Below are positions 16,808-26,164 of a stretch of DNA of 64,000 nt, in pieces; position 1 is the first letter of the stretch; each line of letters starts with the position of its first letter. This DNA is from JAGQPD01 sp020426865 (lineage in GTDB: Bacteria > Planctomycetota > Planctomycetia > Pirellulales > Pirellulaceae). Position numbers and translations under genes: made by a program. The stretch is from positions 1,054,001 through 1,118,000 of the forward strand of contig JAWKTN010000003.1 in NCBI GenBank assembly GCA_041399065.1, read 5' to 3'. The notes under the pieces are model-generated. The model saw nothing but the letters and a program-made list of their open reading frames with translations, ran no database searches and had not been told where the DNA came from.

Positions 16808-17788
16808 ATGCATTCAACGTTTCGGATTGTGATTATGCTTTTGACGCTGCCGTTTATCGGCGCGATGGGCTTTCATCTCATTGAAGGGTGGGGCTGGTTT
16901 GACTCGCTCTACATGTCGCTCATCACGCTGACGACGGTCGGGTACATGGAGGTTCATCCACTGTCCGAGGCCGGGCGGGCGTTCGTGATGGTCCTGCTTG
17001 TATTGGGATTGAGCGTTTTCATTTACAGCCTCGCGGCGTTGGGCGAAGTGATTGTCCGGACGGAGCTTTATGGTTGGAGAGGGAATCGGCAGATGACGCG
17101 AGCACTGGAAGAGATCCAACACCATTTCATCATTTGCGGTGCCGGTCGCATGGGATGGGCATTGGCACTGGAATTGGCCGATCAATCGTTGCCGTTCGTG
17201 ATCGTTGAACGGGACGAAACGATTCTCGATCGCTGCCGGGATCGAGGCTGGCTGGCCGTGGAAGGTGACGCCACCGATGACGATATCCTGGCGGAAGCCG
17301 GTATCGCCCGCGCCCGCGGGATTGCCGCCGTGCTATCGAGCGATGCGGATAATCTGTATGTCGTCCTGTCGGCTCGATTGCTACGCGGCGATCTGCAAAT
17401 TATCGCCCGCTCGACCGACGAAGCAAGTTCCGCCAAAATGCGCAAAGCGGGTGCCAACCGCGTGATCAGTTTATATCACACAAGTGCCATAAAAATGGCT
17501 CAGCTGCTGGTGAAGCCGAGCCTGGAAGATTTCTTTGAAGTCCTTTCGACTCGCGATCTGGAAGTGGATCTGGCCGAGCTGCACGTTGGTAAGGACTCGC
17601 CGTGGCGCGATAAAACGCTGTCCGAATCGGGGCTCTCTCGCGCCGGCGTGATCGTCGTCGGGATTCGCCGAGCTGACGGGTCCATCGTCCTGCCGCCGTC
17701 CAGCTCGGATAAAGTCGCCGAAAACGATTGCCTGCTGGTATTGGGTAAATCGCAAAGCATTGCCCGCGTTTCCGCGGGCTCGCTGTAG
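16808..17788 (+). CDS. Two-TM potassium channel with RCK domains, atypical filter
   Basis: 326 residues: TM1 (about 5-25), pore helix and filter, TM2 (about 58-80), then a TrkA-N/RCK Rossmann domain (about 105-225, IICGAGRMGWALALEL, the conserved GDATDDDIL) and a TrkA-C domain (about 240-325). The architecture is that of MthK-type ligand-gated K+ channels. The filter reads TTVGYMEV at residues 42-49: the second Gly of TVGYG is Met47. The codon is a clear ATG. K+ selectivity is therefore uncertain. Eight bases after the antiporter, it is the last gene of this unit. Confidence 0.88.
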   Translation: MHSTFRIVIMLLTLPFIGAMGFHLIEGWGWFDSLYMSLITLTTVGYMEVHPLSEAGRAFVMVLLVLGLSVFIYSLAALGEVIVRTELYGWRGNRQMTRALEEIQHHFIICGAGRMGWALALELADQSLPFVIVERDETILDRCRDRGWLAVEGDATDDDILAEAGIARARGIAAVLSSDADNLYVVLSARLLRGDLQIIARSTDEASSAKMRKAGANRVISLYHTSAIKMAQLLVKPSLEDFFEVLSTRDLEVDLAELHVGKDSPWRDKTLSESGLSRAGVIVVGIRRADGSIVLPPSSSDKVAENDCLLVLGKSQSIARVSAGSL

Positions 17789-17816
17789 GGTCGGGAGAAC
17801 GTGCTCCCGTCGCGCA

Positions 17817-19358
17817 TCACGCGTCCGCTGGGTCCTTGCCGTTGACCCAGGGGCCTTCGAGCTTCTGGTACTCCGGCTCCACCAACGTGCTCCCCTTGAA
17901 GCCACCCTTCCAGCCGGGAATATGCGGTGCATTGCCACGCCGCTCGGATCGCTCCTCCCATTGCTTCGACCAGCCGGGATCGTTGTCCTGCGTCTTTCGC
18001 TGCTCCTTGTCCCAGAAAAATACCTTGCCCTCGCGATAACTGCGCGCCCCCATGATTACGGTGCTCACCGCAGCAGCTCCCAGGTCCGGCGTGTTGTTGC
18101 ACATCTGCGGCTTGCCAGCTTCCATGGCGTCCACCCAATTGCTGAAATGAGCGTACGTCGTGTCGGCGACCGCGCCCGTTTCGATCCGTGACTTGTCGCC
18201 GCGACTGCTGCCACTGATGCCCGTCACCTGCGGCCGCTCCGGGAGGAAGTCAAAGCCCGTGTGCTCTTCGCCATTGCCAAAGATCACCGTGCCGAAATGA
18301 CCGCGAATCAGTTGCGGGAAGCGAGCATCTTCGTTGCACATCGTGGCGGAGATCAACCCTTGGACGCCCTCGTCGTAGTCGGCCACGACGGTTGCCACAT
18401 CGGGAACTTCACGTCCATCGTATTCCAAATACACGCCGCCGCCACCGACAACGCGGCGAGGATACAACAGTCCCGTCGCCTTCAACATCGCCGTCAGCCG
18501 ATGGACGAACAAGTCGGTGTACATGCCCGCCCCGAAATCGAAGAAACGCCGCCATTGAGCGAAAATGGCGCGATCAAAGGGGCGATCTTCGGCAAGCCCC
18601 TCCTTGACACCCAACCAACGCGCCCAATCGACGGTCTTGGGGGTCATGTTCTTCGTCAAACGATAATATCGCCATTGCCCAAGATTCGAATTGCGATAGA
18701 ACTCAGTTTGAAACTGCAATACCTTACCGATGTTACCCGATTCCATGAACTGACGAGCCTGTGTCCATACCGGCAAGCTTGTCGACTGCACCCCGACCTG
18801 CATGACCTTGCCCGTTTCCCTCCATACGTCGACGATTTCCGTGGCCTGCTCCACCGTTTTCGTCATTGGCTTTTCGCAATAGACGTGCTTGCCCGCCTTC
18901 ATCGCCGCAACCGCCTGAGCACAGTGCCAATGATCCGGTGTGCCAATGCAAACGGCATCCAGTCCGCCGTCCGCCAATAAGTCGTTGTAGTCCACAAACG
19001 ACTTGGGCTTAGTCCCCGTTTCTTTTTCGATGTAATTGGCTGCCTGCTCGCGGTTGCCGTCGTACACGTCGCAGACCGACACCAAATCGATGTTCCGCCC
19101 GTCAGCTCGCAACTTGGCAAGCGTCTTCACATGGGCGCCAAAACCGCGGCCACCAGGACCGATGAACCCAATCCGAATCCGGTCATTCGCCCCCGCCGCC
19201 TTTGCCGCATCCGCTGCCATCGATTGGCCCACCACTCCGACTACCGCCGCACCGGCCGCCGTCGATTGCAGAAAACTCCGTCGGTCCACCGCCGTTTGAC
19301 ATTCGGACTTCGACTTCGACCGGGGATCCGCAGCTGCTGTTCGAGACATGATTGGCAT
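17817..19358 (-). CDS. Gfo/Idh/MocA family oxidoreductase, Tat-exported
   Basis: 513 residues. The N terminus has a twin-arginine signal (DRRSFLQSTAAGAAVVGVVG, about residues 26-45). A Rossmann domain follows (IRIGFIGPGGRGFGAHV, VSVCDVYD, CIGTPDHWHCAQAVAAMKAGKHVYCEKPMTKT in part), with the family's EKP motif, then the long alpha/beta substrate domain. Members use NAD(P) to oxidise or reduce sugars and related compounds; exported ones are abundant in planctomycetes and probably act on polysaccharide breakdown products. AGGAG lies very close to the first ATG; a second ATG three codons on is also possible. The 1.6-kb repeat array lies directly upstream. Confidence 0.9.
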   Translation of the reverse strand: MPIMSRTAAADPRSKSKSECQTAVDRRSFLQSTAAGAAVVGVVGQSMAADAAKAAGANDRIRIGFIGPGGRGFGAHVKTLAKLRADGRNIDLVSVCDVYDGNREQAANYIEKETGTKPKSFVDYNDLLADGGLDAVCIGTPDHWHCAQAVAAMKAGKHVYCEKPMTKTVEQATEIVDVWRETGKVMQVGVQSTSLPVWTQARQFMESGNIGKVLQFQTEFYRNSNLGQWRYYRLTKNMTPKTVDWARWLGVKEGLAEDRPFDRAIFAQWRRFFDFGAGMYTDLFVHRLTAMLKATGLLYPRRVVGGGGVYLEYDGREVPDVATVVADYDEGVQGLISATMCNEDARFPQLIRGHFGTVIFGNGEEHTGFDFLPERPQVTGISGSSRGDKSRIETGAVADTTYAHFSNWVDAMEAGKPQMCNNTPDLGAAAVSTVIMGARSYREGKVFFWDKEQRKTQDNDPGWSKQWEERSERRGNAPHIPGWKGGFKGSTLVEPEYQKLEGPWVNGKDPADA

Positions 19359-19484
19359 ATTCTCCTGTTACTTACCTCCGAAATGACCACCGCAAGTTAA
19401 GGCCTAGAATAGCCAAATCCGTCTGCCGAAGCAACAACCGTCAGATTCTCATCGTGTCCATGCCCGCATCCGCACGGAAAATGG

Positions 19485-21075
19485 GTAGGCAGGATGATGT
19501 GGGGCAGGATGATGGGAGACGATGTATACCTGTCGTTGTCGCGAGCTGTTCGATGGTGCCGCACGGGCAGACATAAAGGCGACAGCAAACAGCCGCACAT
19601 GCCCGCGTGTTGTGCTCCCCCTACATCACCTGTCGTCTCTTATCATCCTGCCCCAGATTATCCTGCCTTCCTCTGTCAGATGAGTAAAGTAGGCAGGATG
19701 ATGTGGGGCAGGATGATGGGAGACGATGTATACCTGTCGTTGTCGCGAGCTGTTCGATGGTGCCGCACGGGCAGACATAAAGGCGACAGCAGACAGCCAC
19801 ACATGCCCGCGTGTTTTGCTCCCGCTTTCATCACCTGTCATCTCTTATCATCCTGCCCCAGATTATCCTGCCTTCCTCTGTCAGATGAGTAAAGTAGGCA
19901 GGATGATGTGGGGCAGGATGATGGGAAACGATGTATACCTGTCGTTGTCGCGAGCTGTTCGATGGTGCCGCACGGGCAGACATAAAGGCGACAGCAGACA
20001 GCCACACATGCCCGCGTGTTTTGCTCCCGCTTCCATCACCTGTCATCTCTTATCATCCTGCCCAGATTATCCTGCCTTCCTCTGTCAGATGAGTAAAGTA
20101 GGCAGGATGAAACGATGTATACCTGTCGTTGTCGCGAGCTGTTCGATGGTGCCGCACGGGCGACATAAAGGCGACAGCAGACAGCCACATGCCCGCGTGT
20201 TTTGCTCCCGCTTCATCACCTGTCATCTCTTATCATCCTCAGATTATCCTGCCTTCCTCTGTCAGATGAGTAAAGTCATCGATGTATACCTGTCGTTGTC
20301 GCGAGCTGTTCCCCAGATGCCCGCGTGTTTTGCTCCCGCTTCATCACCTGTCATCTCTTATCATCCTGCTTCCTCAGACCTGTCGTTGTCCTGCCTTCCT
20401 CTGTCAGATGAGTAAAGTAGGCAGGATGATGTGGGGCAGGATGATGGGAAACGATGTATACCTGTCGTTGTCGCGAGCTGTTCGATGGTGCCGCACGGGC
20501 AGACATAAAGGCGACAGCAGACAGCCGCACATGCCCGCGTGTTTTGCTCCCGCTTTCATCACCTGTCATCTCTTATCATCCTGCCCCAGATTATCCTGCC
20601 TTCCTCTGTCAGATGAGTAAAGTAGGCAGGATGATGTGGGGCAGGATGATGGGAGACGATGTATACCTGTCGTTGTCGCGAGCTGTTCGATGGTGCCGCA
20701 CGGGCAGACATAAAGGCGACAGCAGACAGCCACACATGCCTGCGTGTTTTGCTCCCGCTTTCATCACCTGTCATCTCTTATCATCCTGCCCCAGATTATC
20801 CTGCCTTCCTCGGTCAGTTGAGCGAAGTAGGCAGGATGATGTGGGGCAGGATGATGGGAGACGATGTATACCTGTCGTTGTCGCGAGCTGTTCGATGGTG
20901 CCGCACGGGCAGACATAAAGGCGACAGCAAACAGATGCACATGCCCGCGTGTTTTGCTCCCGCTCCATCACCTGTCATCTCTTATCATCCTGCCCCAGAT
21001 TGTCCTGCCTTCCTCTGTCAGATGAGTAAAGTAGGCAGGATGATGTGGGGCAGGATGATGGGAGACGACGCATGC
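19485..21075. repeat. Tandem array of ~205-bp MITE-like palindromic elements
   Basis: Units begin at 19485, 19689, 19894, 20098, 20276, 20417, 20622, 20827 and 21031, giving spacings of 204, 205, 204, 178, 141, 205, 205 and 204. The ninth copy breaks off after about 40 bases. Each intact unit starts AGGCAGGATGATGTGGGGCA and ends with a near-exact reverse complement (ATCATCCTGCCCCAGATTAT then CCTGCCTT), so it is an element with ~30-bp terminal inverted repeats around a ~125-bp core, joined to the next by a ~21-bp spacer (CCTCTGTCAGATGAGTAAAG). Copies four and five are damaged by internal deletions and rearrangement. Because units are 204 or 205 bases the frame shifts between copies, so it is not protein-coding. 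No transposase is present. Confidence 0.93.
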
Positions 21076-21103
21076 CTGTTAGCAGCGTGATGACTCTAGG
21101 CAC

Positions 21104-21583
21104 TTATTCTTCAACGGCGGCAACCATCGAGGCTACGAGGTCCAACGAGCTGACAATCCCTATCGGGACACCTTCCTTATCGGTGACGATCACGCGATGG
21201 ACGTGTTCTTCGCACATTCGTCGTGCCGCGATCATGATTGGTGCGTCCGGGCCCACGGTGTGCACCAAGGGCGTCATGTGTTCGGTCACTGGCTCTTGCC
21301 CGATGTCGGTGACTTGACTGCCATTTTCACGGGCGTCCAATTGGATCTGCATGGTCATCCGCGCCGTCCGACGATGGACATGTTCGCGCATCGCGTAGTC
21401 GGACGTGCTGATCACTCCGATGCATCTGCCCGCCGCATCGACGACTGGCGCCCCCGTGATTTCGTTCTCGACCAGCCACGACGCGGCTTCGGCCATCGAA
21501 GCACTCGCCGGCACCAGGATCACGTCGGGGTTCATAATGTCCGCAACTCTCAGCGATAATAAGCGTTGAATCGCACTATTCAT
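21104..21583 (-). CDS. CBS-domain pair protein
   Basis: 159 residues from MNSAIQRLL; an in-frame GTG six codons earlier is possible and neither has a strong ribosome binding site. Two CBS motifs fill the protein: VADIMNPDVILVPASASMAEAA..LVENEITGAPVVD..GRCIGVIS, and VTEHMTPLVHTVGPDAPIMIAA....EHVHRVIVTDKEGVPIGIVSSLDL. CBS pairs bind adenine nucleotides and report energy state. A sequence with sigma-54 geometry sits about 77 bases upstream, so it may belong to the same stress regulon as the universal stress genes. Confidence 0.9.
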   Translation of the reverse strand: MNSAIQRLLSLRVADIMNPDVILVPASASMAEAASWLVENEITGAPVVDAAGRCIGVISTSDYAMREHVHRRTARMTMQIQLDARENGSQVTDIGQEPVTEHMTPLVHTVGPDAPIMIAARRMCEEHVHRVIVTDKEGVPIGIVSSLDLVASMVAAVEE

Positions 21584-21658
21584 GGTCCGGGCACCAATCA
21601 CCTACAATGAAGTAACGGAATCACCTCTGCGAAACGATCGCGGCAGGTTTTTGCGTAC

Positions 21659-21674
21659 TGCAATGTCCGTACCG
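21659..21674 (-). promoter_or_regulatory. Candidate sigma-54 promoter of CBS gene
   Basis: Minus-strand CGGTACGGACATTGCA. The -24 block CGGTACG is identical to that upstream of the universal stress gene at 11697, GG and GC are ten bases apart, and the -12 block TTGCA is perfect. Leader to the CBS gene about 65 bases. The site lies in the shared region with the divergent copper ATPase. Confidence 0.5.
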
Positions 21675-21740
21675 CCAATTCGTGATGGTTCGGTTTTGAG
21701 TCGTACGGTTCAGCAGGTACAACGAATTTTGAAGGAGACG

Positions 21741-24134
21741 ATGGTGGCAGTCGACCCGATTTGCAAAATGACCGTCGATGAGTCGACGGCGATTTCCGCC
21801 GAAAAGGACGGGATCACGTATTACTTTTGTTGCGAAAACTGCCGACAGAAGTTTCTGCAGCCCGTCTCAACTTCCGCCTCTGGGCGACCATTGGTCGCAC
21901 TTGACTTGGCGCCGAAATCCTGTTGCCATGGCGAATCCGCACACGCGACTGTGACGCCTCCGCCCAGTGGCTCGGGGGTCAAATTCTATTGTCCGATGTG
22001 CCCGGGGGTGGTGAGCGACGTACCGGCCAGTTGCCCGCAATGCGGGATGGCATTGGAGCCCGTTCCGGGGTCATCGGCCAGTTTGGAGCACGACGATTCC
22101 GCGGAACTGCGGGAGATGACGCGACGCTTGATCGTCGCTCTTGTTTTGGGCGTGCCACTGTTCATCGTGGCGATGTTGCCGATGTTGCTGTCGGCGGTAC
22201 CGTTGTGGTTGAGCGGAACCGCAGGCCGGTTGGTCCAATGGGGTTTGGCGAGCCCGGTCGTCTTGTGGTGCGGGTGGCCATTTTTTGACCGAGCAATATC
22301 GTCGTTGCGGCACGGACGCATGAACATGTTTACGTTGATCGGGTTAGGAACGGGAGTCGCGTATCTTTACAGCACGGTTGCCGTGTTGGTGCCGCGGTGG
22401 ATTCCGGCGGCATTTCACCATGGGGGCCATCCCGCGTTGTACTTTGAGTCCGCGGCGATGATCATTGCCTTGGTGCTGGTCGGCCAGATTCTGGAACTGC
22501 GTGCCAGGCGACAGACGGGCGGTGCCTTTAGGTCGCTGATGGAGTTGACGCCGCCATCGGCGCGGCGGATCGTGCTACAGGAAAGTCCGTCGCAGCCAGA
22601 GCAGGTCGAGGAGATTCCGGTCAGCGAGGTGCAGGTTGGGGATACTCTGCGGGTCATTCCAGGATCGCGAGTGCCGGTCGATGGCGAAATCGTTTCGGGA
22701 ACGACCTCCATCGACGAATCGATGATGACGGGCGAATCGGACCCGGTCCACAAGGGGCCGGGTGACTCGGTGGTTGCCGGTTCGGTGAATCAATTGGGCG
22801 CCTTCACGATGCAGGCCAACCGGATCGGCAAAGACACGATGGTGGCACAGATGGTCCAGTGGGTTGCGGAAGCTCAACGGAGCCGCGCGCCGATCCAGCG
22901 GTTGGCTGATCGCGTGGCCGGGTATTTTGTACCGCTGGTGATTGTCGCTTCGCTGGTGACGTTTGTTGTTTGGGCCAGGTGGTCGCCCGTGGAGCCGCGA
23001 TTGGGATTGGCGCTTGTCAATGCGGTTGCCGTACTGATCATCGCTTGTCCTTGCGCGCTGGGGTTAGCCACGCCCATGTCGATCATGGTGGGGGTTGGCC
23101 GTGGCGCCCGGGAGGGGGTCTTGATCAAGAACGCGGAAGTATTAGAAACGCTGGGCAAGACCGAGGTCTTGATGGTGGACAAGACCGGCACGCTGACGGC
23201 GGGAAGGCCGTTGGTCACGTCGATCCGGGCGATCGGACCGAATGGGTCGGATACGGCCGGAGGGGCGGCGGTCTTGGAGGCTGCTGCAGCGGTGGCTGCG
23301 CAAAGCGAGCACCCGTTGGCGGTAGCGATCGTGGCGGCGGCGAAGGAGAGGGGCATTTCCGGGACGAACCACGTTCGAGATTTTTCTGCGACGCCCGGTG
23401 CGGGCATGCAGGGAACGGTCGATTCGCAACGGGTACGTGTCGGAAGTTGGGACTATGTATCCGCCGAATCCGATTGGGCGGATCGCCAGCTCGAAATGAT
23501 CGGCAACGGCGGTGTGTCGCGTGCGTCGCGATCGTACGTGGCGGTTGCTGGCCAGCTATTGGGGTACCTGGAGGCCGAAGACGCGATTCGCGATTCAGCT
23601 CGAGAGGCAATCCACCGTCTGCGAGGGATGGGGATCCGCGTGGTGATGTTGACGGGGGACCGCCGTCCTGTCGCCGAACATGTGGCGCGACAGTTGGGGT
23701 TGGACGAATTTCACGCCGAGCTGTCGCCGAAGGAAAAACTGGAATGGATTCGTAAGTTGCGGGGGGCGGGACAACGCGTCGCGATGGCCGGAGATGGGAT
23801 CAACGACGCTCCGGCGTTGGCCGAGGCCGATATTGGGATCGCCATGGGGACCGGCACCGAAATCGCTATGGAAGCCGCCGATGTCACGCTGGTAAAGGGG
23901 GATTTGATGGCGATCACACGGGCCATTTCCCTGGCTCGACGCGTAATGACAAATATTCGTCAGAATTTGTTTTTTGCCTTCATCTACAATGCCCTGGGGA
24001 TCCCCGTCGCAGCGGGAATCCTCTACCCCTTTACCGGCTGGCTGCTCGGCCCCGTACTTGCGGCGGCCGCGATGAGCTTCAGTTCGGTGTCGGTGATTGC
24101 GAACGCCTTGCGTCTGCGCGCGAGCAAGGCATGA
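21741..24134 (+). CDS. Copper-type P1B ATPase with YHS and metal-binding N terminus
   Basis: 797 residues from MVAVDPICKM; AAGGAG five bases before this ATG fixes the start, although the frame is open further upstream. Residues 3-43 are a YHS domain (DPICKMTVDEST, YYFCCENCRQKF). Residues 80-108 are a heavy-metal-binding segment (FYCPMCPGVVSDVPASCPQCGM). The ATPase core has GESDPV, the CPC metal site in IIACPCALGLATP, DKTGTLT, SEHPLA and GDGINDAPALAEADIG. The CPC motif and absent classical HMA domain point to Cu+ or Ag+ export from the cytoplasm. It is divergent from the CBS gene and convergent with nadE (20-base gap). An RND metal pump lies 4 kb away. Confidence 0.93.
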   Translation: MVAVDPICKMTVDESTAISAEKDGITYYFCCENCRQKFLQPVSTSASGRPLVALDLAPKSCCHGESAHATVTPPPSGSGVKFYCPMCPGVVSDVPASCPQCGMALEPVPGSSASLEHDDSAELREMTRRLIVALVLGVPLFIVAMLPMLLSAVPLWLSGTAGRLVQWGLASPVVLWCGWPFFDRAISSLRHGRMNMFTLIGLGTGVAYLYSTVAVLVPRWIPAAFHHGGHPALYFESAAMIIALVLVGQILELRARRQTGGAFRSLMELTPPSARRIVLQESPSQPEQVEEIPVSEVQVGDTLRVIPGSRVPVDGEIVSGTTSIDESMMTGESDPVHKGPGDSVVAGSVNQLGAFTMQANRIGKDTMVAQMVQWVAEAQRSRAPIQRLADRVAGYFVPLVIVASLVTFVVWARWSPVEPRLGLALVNAVAVLIIACPCALGLATPMSIMVGVGRGAREGVLIKNAEVLETLGKTEVLMVDKTGTLTAGRPLVTSIRAIGPNGSDTAGGAAVLEAAAAVAAQSEHPLAVAIVAAAKERGISGTNHVRDFSATPGAGMQGTVDSQRVRVGSWDYVSAESDWADRQLEMIGNGGVSRASRSYVAVAGQLLGYLEAEDAIRDSAREAIHRLRGMGIRVVMLTGDRRPVAEHVARQLGLDEFHAELSPKEKLEWIRKLRGAGQRVAMAGDGINDAPALAEADIGIAMGTGTEIAMEAADVTLVKGDLMAITRAISLARRVMTNIRQNLFFAFIYNALGIPVAAGILYPFTGWLLGPVLAAAAMSFSSVSVIANALRLRASKA

Positions 24135-24154
24135 GTGGATGTTGTGGATGTGTG

Positions 24155-26131
24155 TCACTGTGGCAGGGCGCGCAGTTCCCGTTGATAGCCGCCGGAGAGG
24201 ATGGGGAAACGGCACCAGGTTTTGGGGTCCAGGTTCTCGTCGTCGACGTGAAATGACGGTGCGTATCGCTCGCGCTTCCATTGGTTGCGACACCAGAGGC
24301 CGAAGAACCGGCGGATCCATGTCGCCATGTCCTGCCGGTCATAATGTGGGAATTCGATCACGGCCCGCTGGTAAATGTCCGCAGGCTTCTGCTTGTCCCT
24401 GATCGCGGCGCGTTCGATCCAATCGAGCACTTCGTATGGCATTAGGTCCTTTTCGTCGGTTTGTGATGCTGCGGTCGGTCGCAATTCGGCCGTGGGAGCC
24501 TGCACGTTCACCTTGTGCAACGCGGTGAATGGCCCTACCTCGCGTGGACCTTCCTGTTCGCACCAACGCAGCCACTGACGCAAAAATGCCTTGTCGATGC
24601 CGGCGATCGGCGACAGTCCGCCGCAGGTGTCGCCGTCCATTGTGGCGTAACCGACCGCCGCTTCCGATCGGTTGCTCGTCGCCAATAGCAATGCTCCGGC
24701 CAAGTTTGCCAGGTACCAGACACTGGGCCCCCGCACCCGGGCCTGAATGTTTTGTAGGGCGATGTCGTCGGTTTCCCAACGCAATTGTCGACCAATCGCC
24801 GACTCGATCGTCGCTGTATAATCCGCGACCATCGGATCGACGTCCAACTCGAGGAACCGCGCCCCGACGCCCAATGCGACGTCCCGGGCGGCTGTGCGCG
24901 TTGTCTCGGAACTATTGCGGGTCGCCTGATAGACACACGTCAGCAGCCGCTCGACGATCGCCGCATCGGTCGTGCACGTTCGTAACTCGGGAATGTAACT
25001 CAACCGTTCGCAAAATCGCTCACGCCCCAATTCTTGAACGCCAAACGTGACCATCCGAGCTGCCAACGTCGCGACCGCCGCCGAATCCGCTCCACCACTA
25101 AGCGATACGACAAATCCGTGCGAGCGACTCTTGCGCATGTAATCAAACAAACCCAACGCAATCGCACGCGTAAATTCTTCCTCCTTCAACGAATCGGAAT
25201 CCTCCCACGACGGAGGACTCGCCACCCGGACCGAAGGGACTTGAGCCGGAAACGTGAACGCCGCCCGTACCACTCGATCCGCACCGATCGCCACGTCCAC
25301 CGGAAAACTCGTCGAACGTATGCGACTCATTCGCGTTGTTTCGACATCAATCGTCGCCGTCGTCAACCGTACCGGCTCATACGAGAATCGTGAACCCGTC
25401 ACCAACAACTGACCACAACTGGCAATCATCGCATCGCCATCGTAGATCGCACGCCCCGCTTCGTTCCCCACCAGATTCGCATAGACATAGCTGGCGTGAA
25501 ACGCCCGCGATCCATCCACCACAAGCCGCCGACGTATGAAGTGCTTCCCGAATGCGAAATGGCTGGCACTGGGGTTGAGCAACACATCGACCCCCTGCTT
25601 GGCCAACTCGCCACCGGGTCGGTCCAATACCCACGCGTCCTCGCAAATCTCAAATCCAATGCGCACCCCGCCACAGTCGAAAATCAAATCCCCCAACGGA
25701 ACCGACGTCCCCGCAATATCGATGGACGTCAATGCGTCGTTCGGCCACGGCTTGAACCACCGCGGTTCATAATGCAGCCCGTCCCCGGCAAGCTTTTGCT
25801 TGCCAACCAATCCCTTCAACGCCCCATCAACCAACAAACCAGCCGCATTAAACAACCCGCCCTGCTGCAAGACCGGCAATCCAACAGACACAATCATGCC
25901 CTCCGTCTCCGGCACGATCTCCGTCAACACGTCCGCCGCCATCTCCGCCACATACGGCGCATGAAAAGCGTCCTCGCATCCATATCCCGTGACGCATAAC
26001 TCCGGTAAACACAAGATGCTGACCCCCATCTCCTGCGCCTGACGTATCGCTGTTACAATGTTGTCGCGATTGCTGTCCCACGCCAACGGAGTCTGGTTCA
26101 ATACCGCTGCAGCGACCTTGATCAACTTCAT
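24155..26131 (-). CDS. nadE: Glutamine-dependent NAD+ synthetase
   Basis: 658 residues with GAGGGG six bases before the ATG. The N-terminal ~290 residues are a nitrilase-type glutaminase with the Glu-Lys-Cys triad in LCLPELCVTGYGCED, GKQKLAGDGLHYEPRWF and IGFEICEDAWV. The C-terminal part is the ATP-pyrophosphatase synthetase (VVSLSGGADSAAVATLAARM P-loop, TSNRSEAAVGYATMDGDTCGG). It amidates deamido-NAD to NAD using glutamine-derived ammonia, the last step of NAD synthesis. Length fits the large two-domain form. Three 21-bp iterons lie 34-96 bases upstream. Confidence 0.95.
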   Translation of the reverse strand: MKLIKVAAAVLNQTPLAWDSNRDNIVTAIRQAQEMGVSILCLPELCVTGYGCEDAFHAPYVAEMAADVLTEIVPETEGMIVSVGLPVLQQGGLFNAAGLLVDGALKGLVGKQKLAGDGLHYEPRWFKPWPNDALTSIDIAGTSVPLGDLIFDCGGVRIGFEICEDAWVLDRPGGELAKQGVDVLLNPSASHFAFGKHFIRRRLVVDGSRAFHASYVYANLVGNEAGRAIYDGDAMIASCGQLLVTGSRFSYEPVRLTTATIDVETTRMSRIRSTSFPVDVAIGADRVVRAAFTFPAQVPSVRVASPPSWEDSDSLKEEEFTRAIALGLFDYMRKSRSHGFVVSLSGGADSAAVATLAARMVTFGVQELGRERFCERLSYIPELRTCTTDAAIVERLLTCVYQATRNSSETTRTAARDVALGVGARFLELDVDPMVADYTATIESAIGRQLRWETDDIALQNIQARVRGPSVWYLANLAGALLLATSNRSEAAVGYATMDGDTCGGLSPIAGIDKAFLRQWLRWCEQEGPREVGPFTALHKVNVQAPTAELRPTAASQTDEKDLMPYEVLDWIERAAIRDKQKPADIYQRAVIEFPHYDRQDMATWIRRFFGLWCRNQWKRERYAPSFHVDDENLDPKTWCRFPILSGGYQRELRALPQ

Positions 26132-26164
26132 CGAATTCCCCTCACCATCATCATTGAGAAGTGG

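Noticed and set aside
17768..17808. Terminator between the K+ channel and the oxidoreductase
   Set aside because: CCCGCG-TTTC-CGCGGG and GGGAG-AACGTG-CTCCC are small hairpins, but neither is followed by a T-run on either strand.
19485..21075. The repeat array as a CRISPR or as a repeat protein gene
   Set aside because: There are no unique spacers between short repeats, and units of 204 and 205 bases shift the frame, so apparent ORFs through it are by-products. No cas genes nearby.
21624..21650. A sigma-54 promoter facing the copper ATPase
   Set aside because: GGAATCACCTCTGC has the right GG-GC spacing but poor -24 and -12 sequence, and another nearby GG...TTTTTGC is spaced nine instead of ten.
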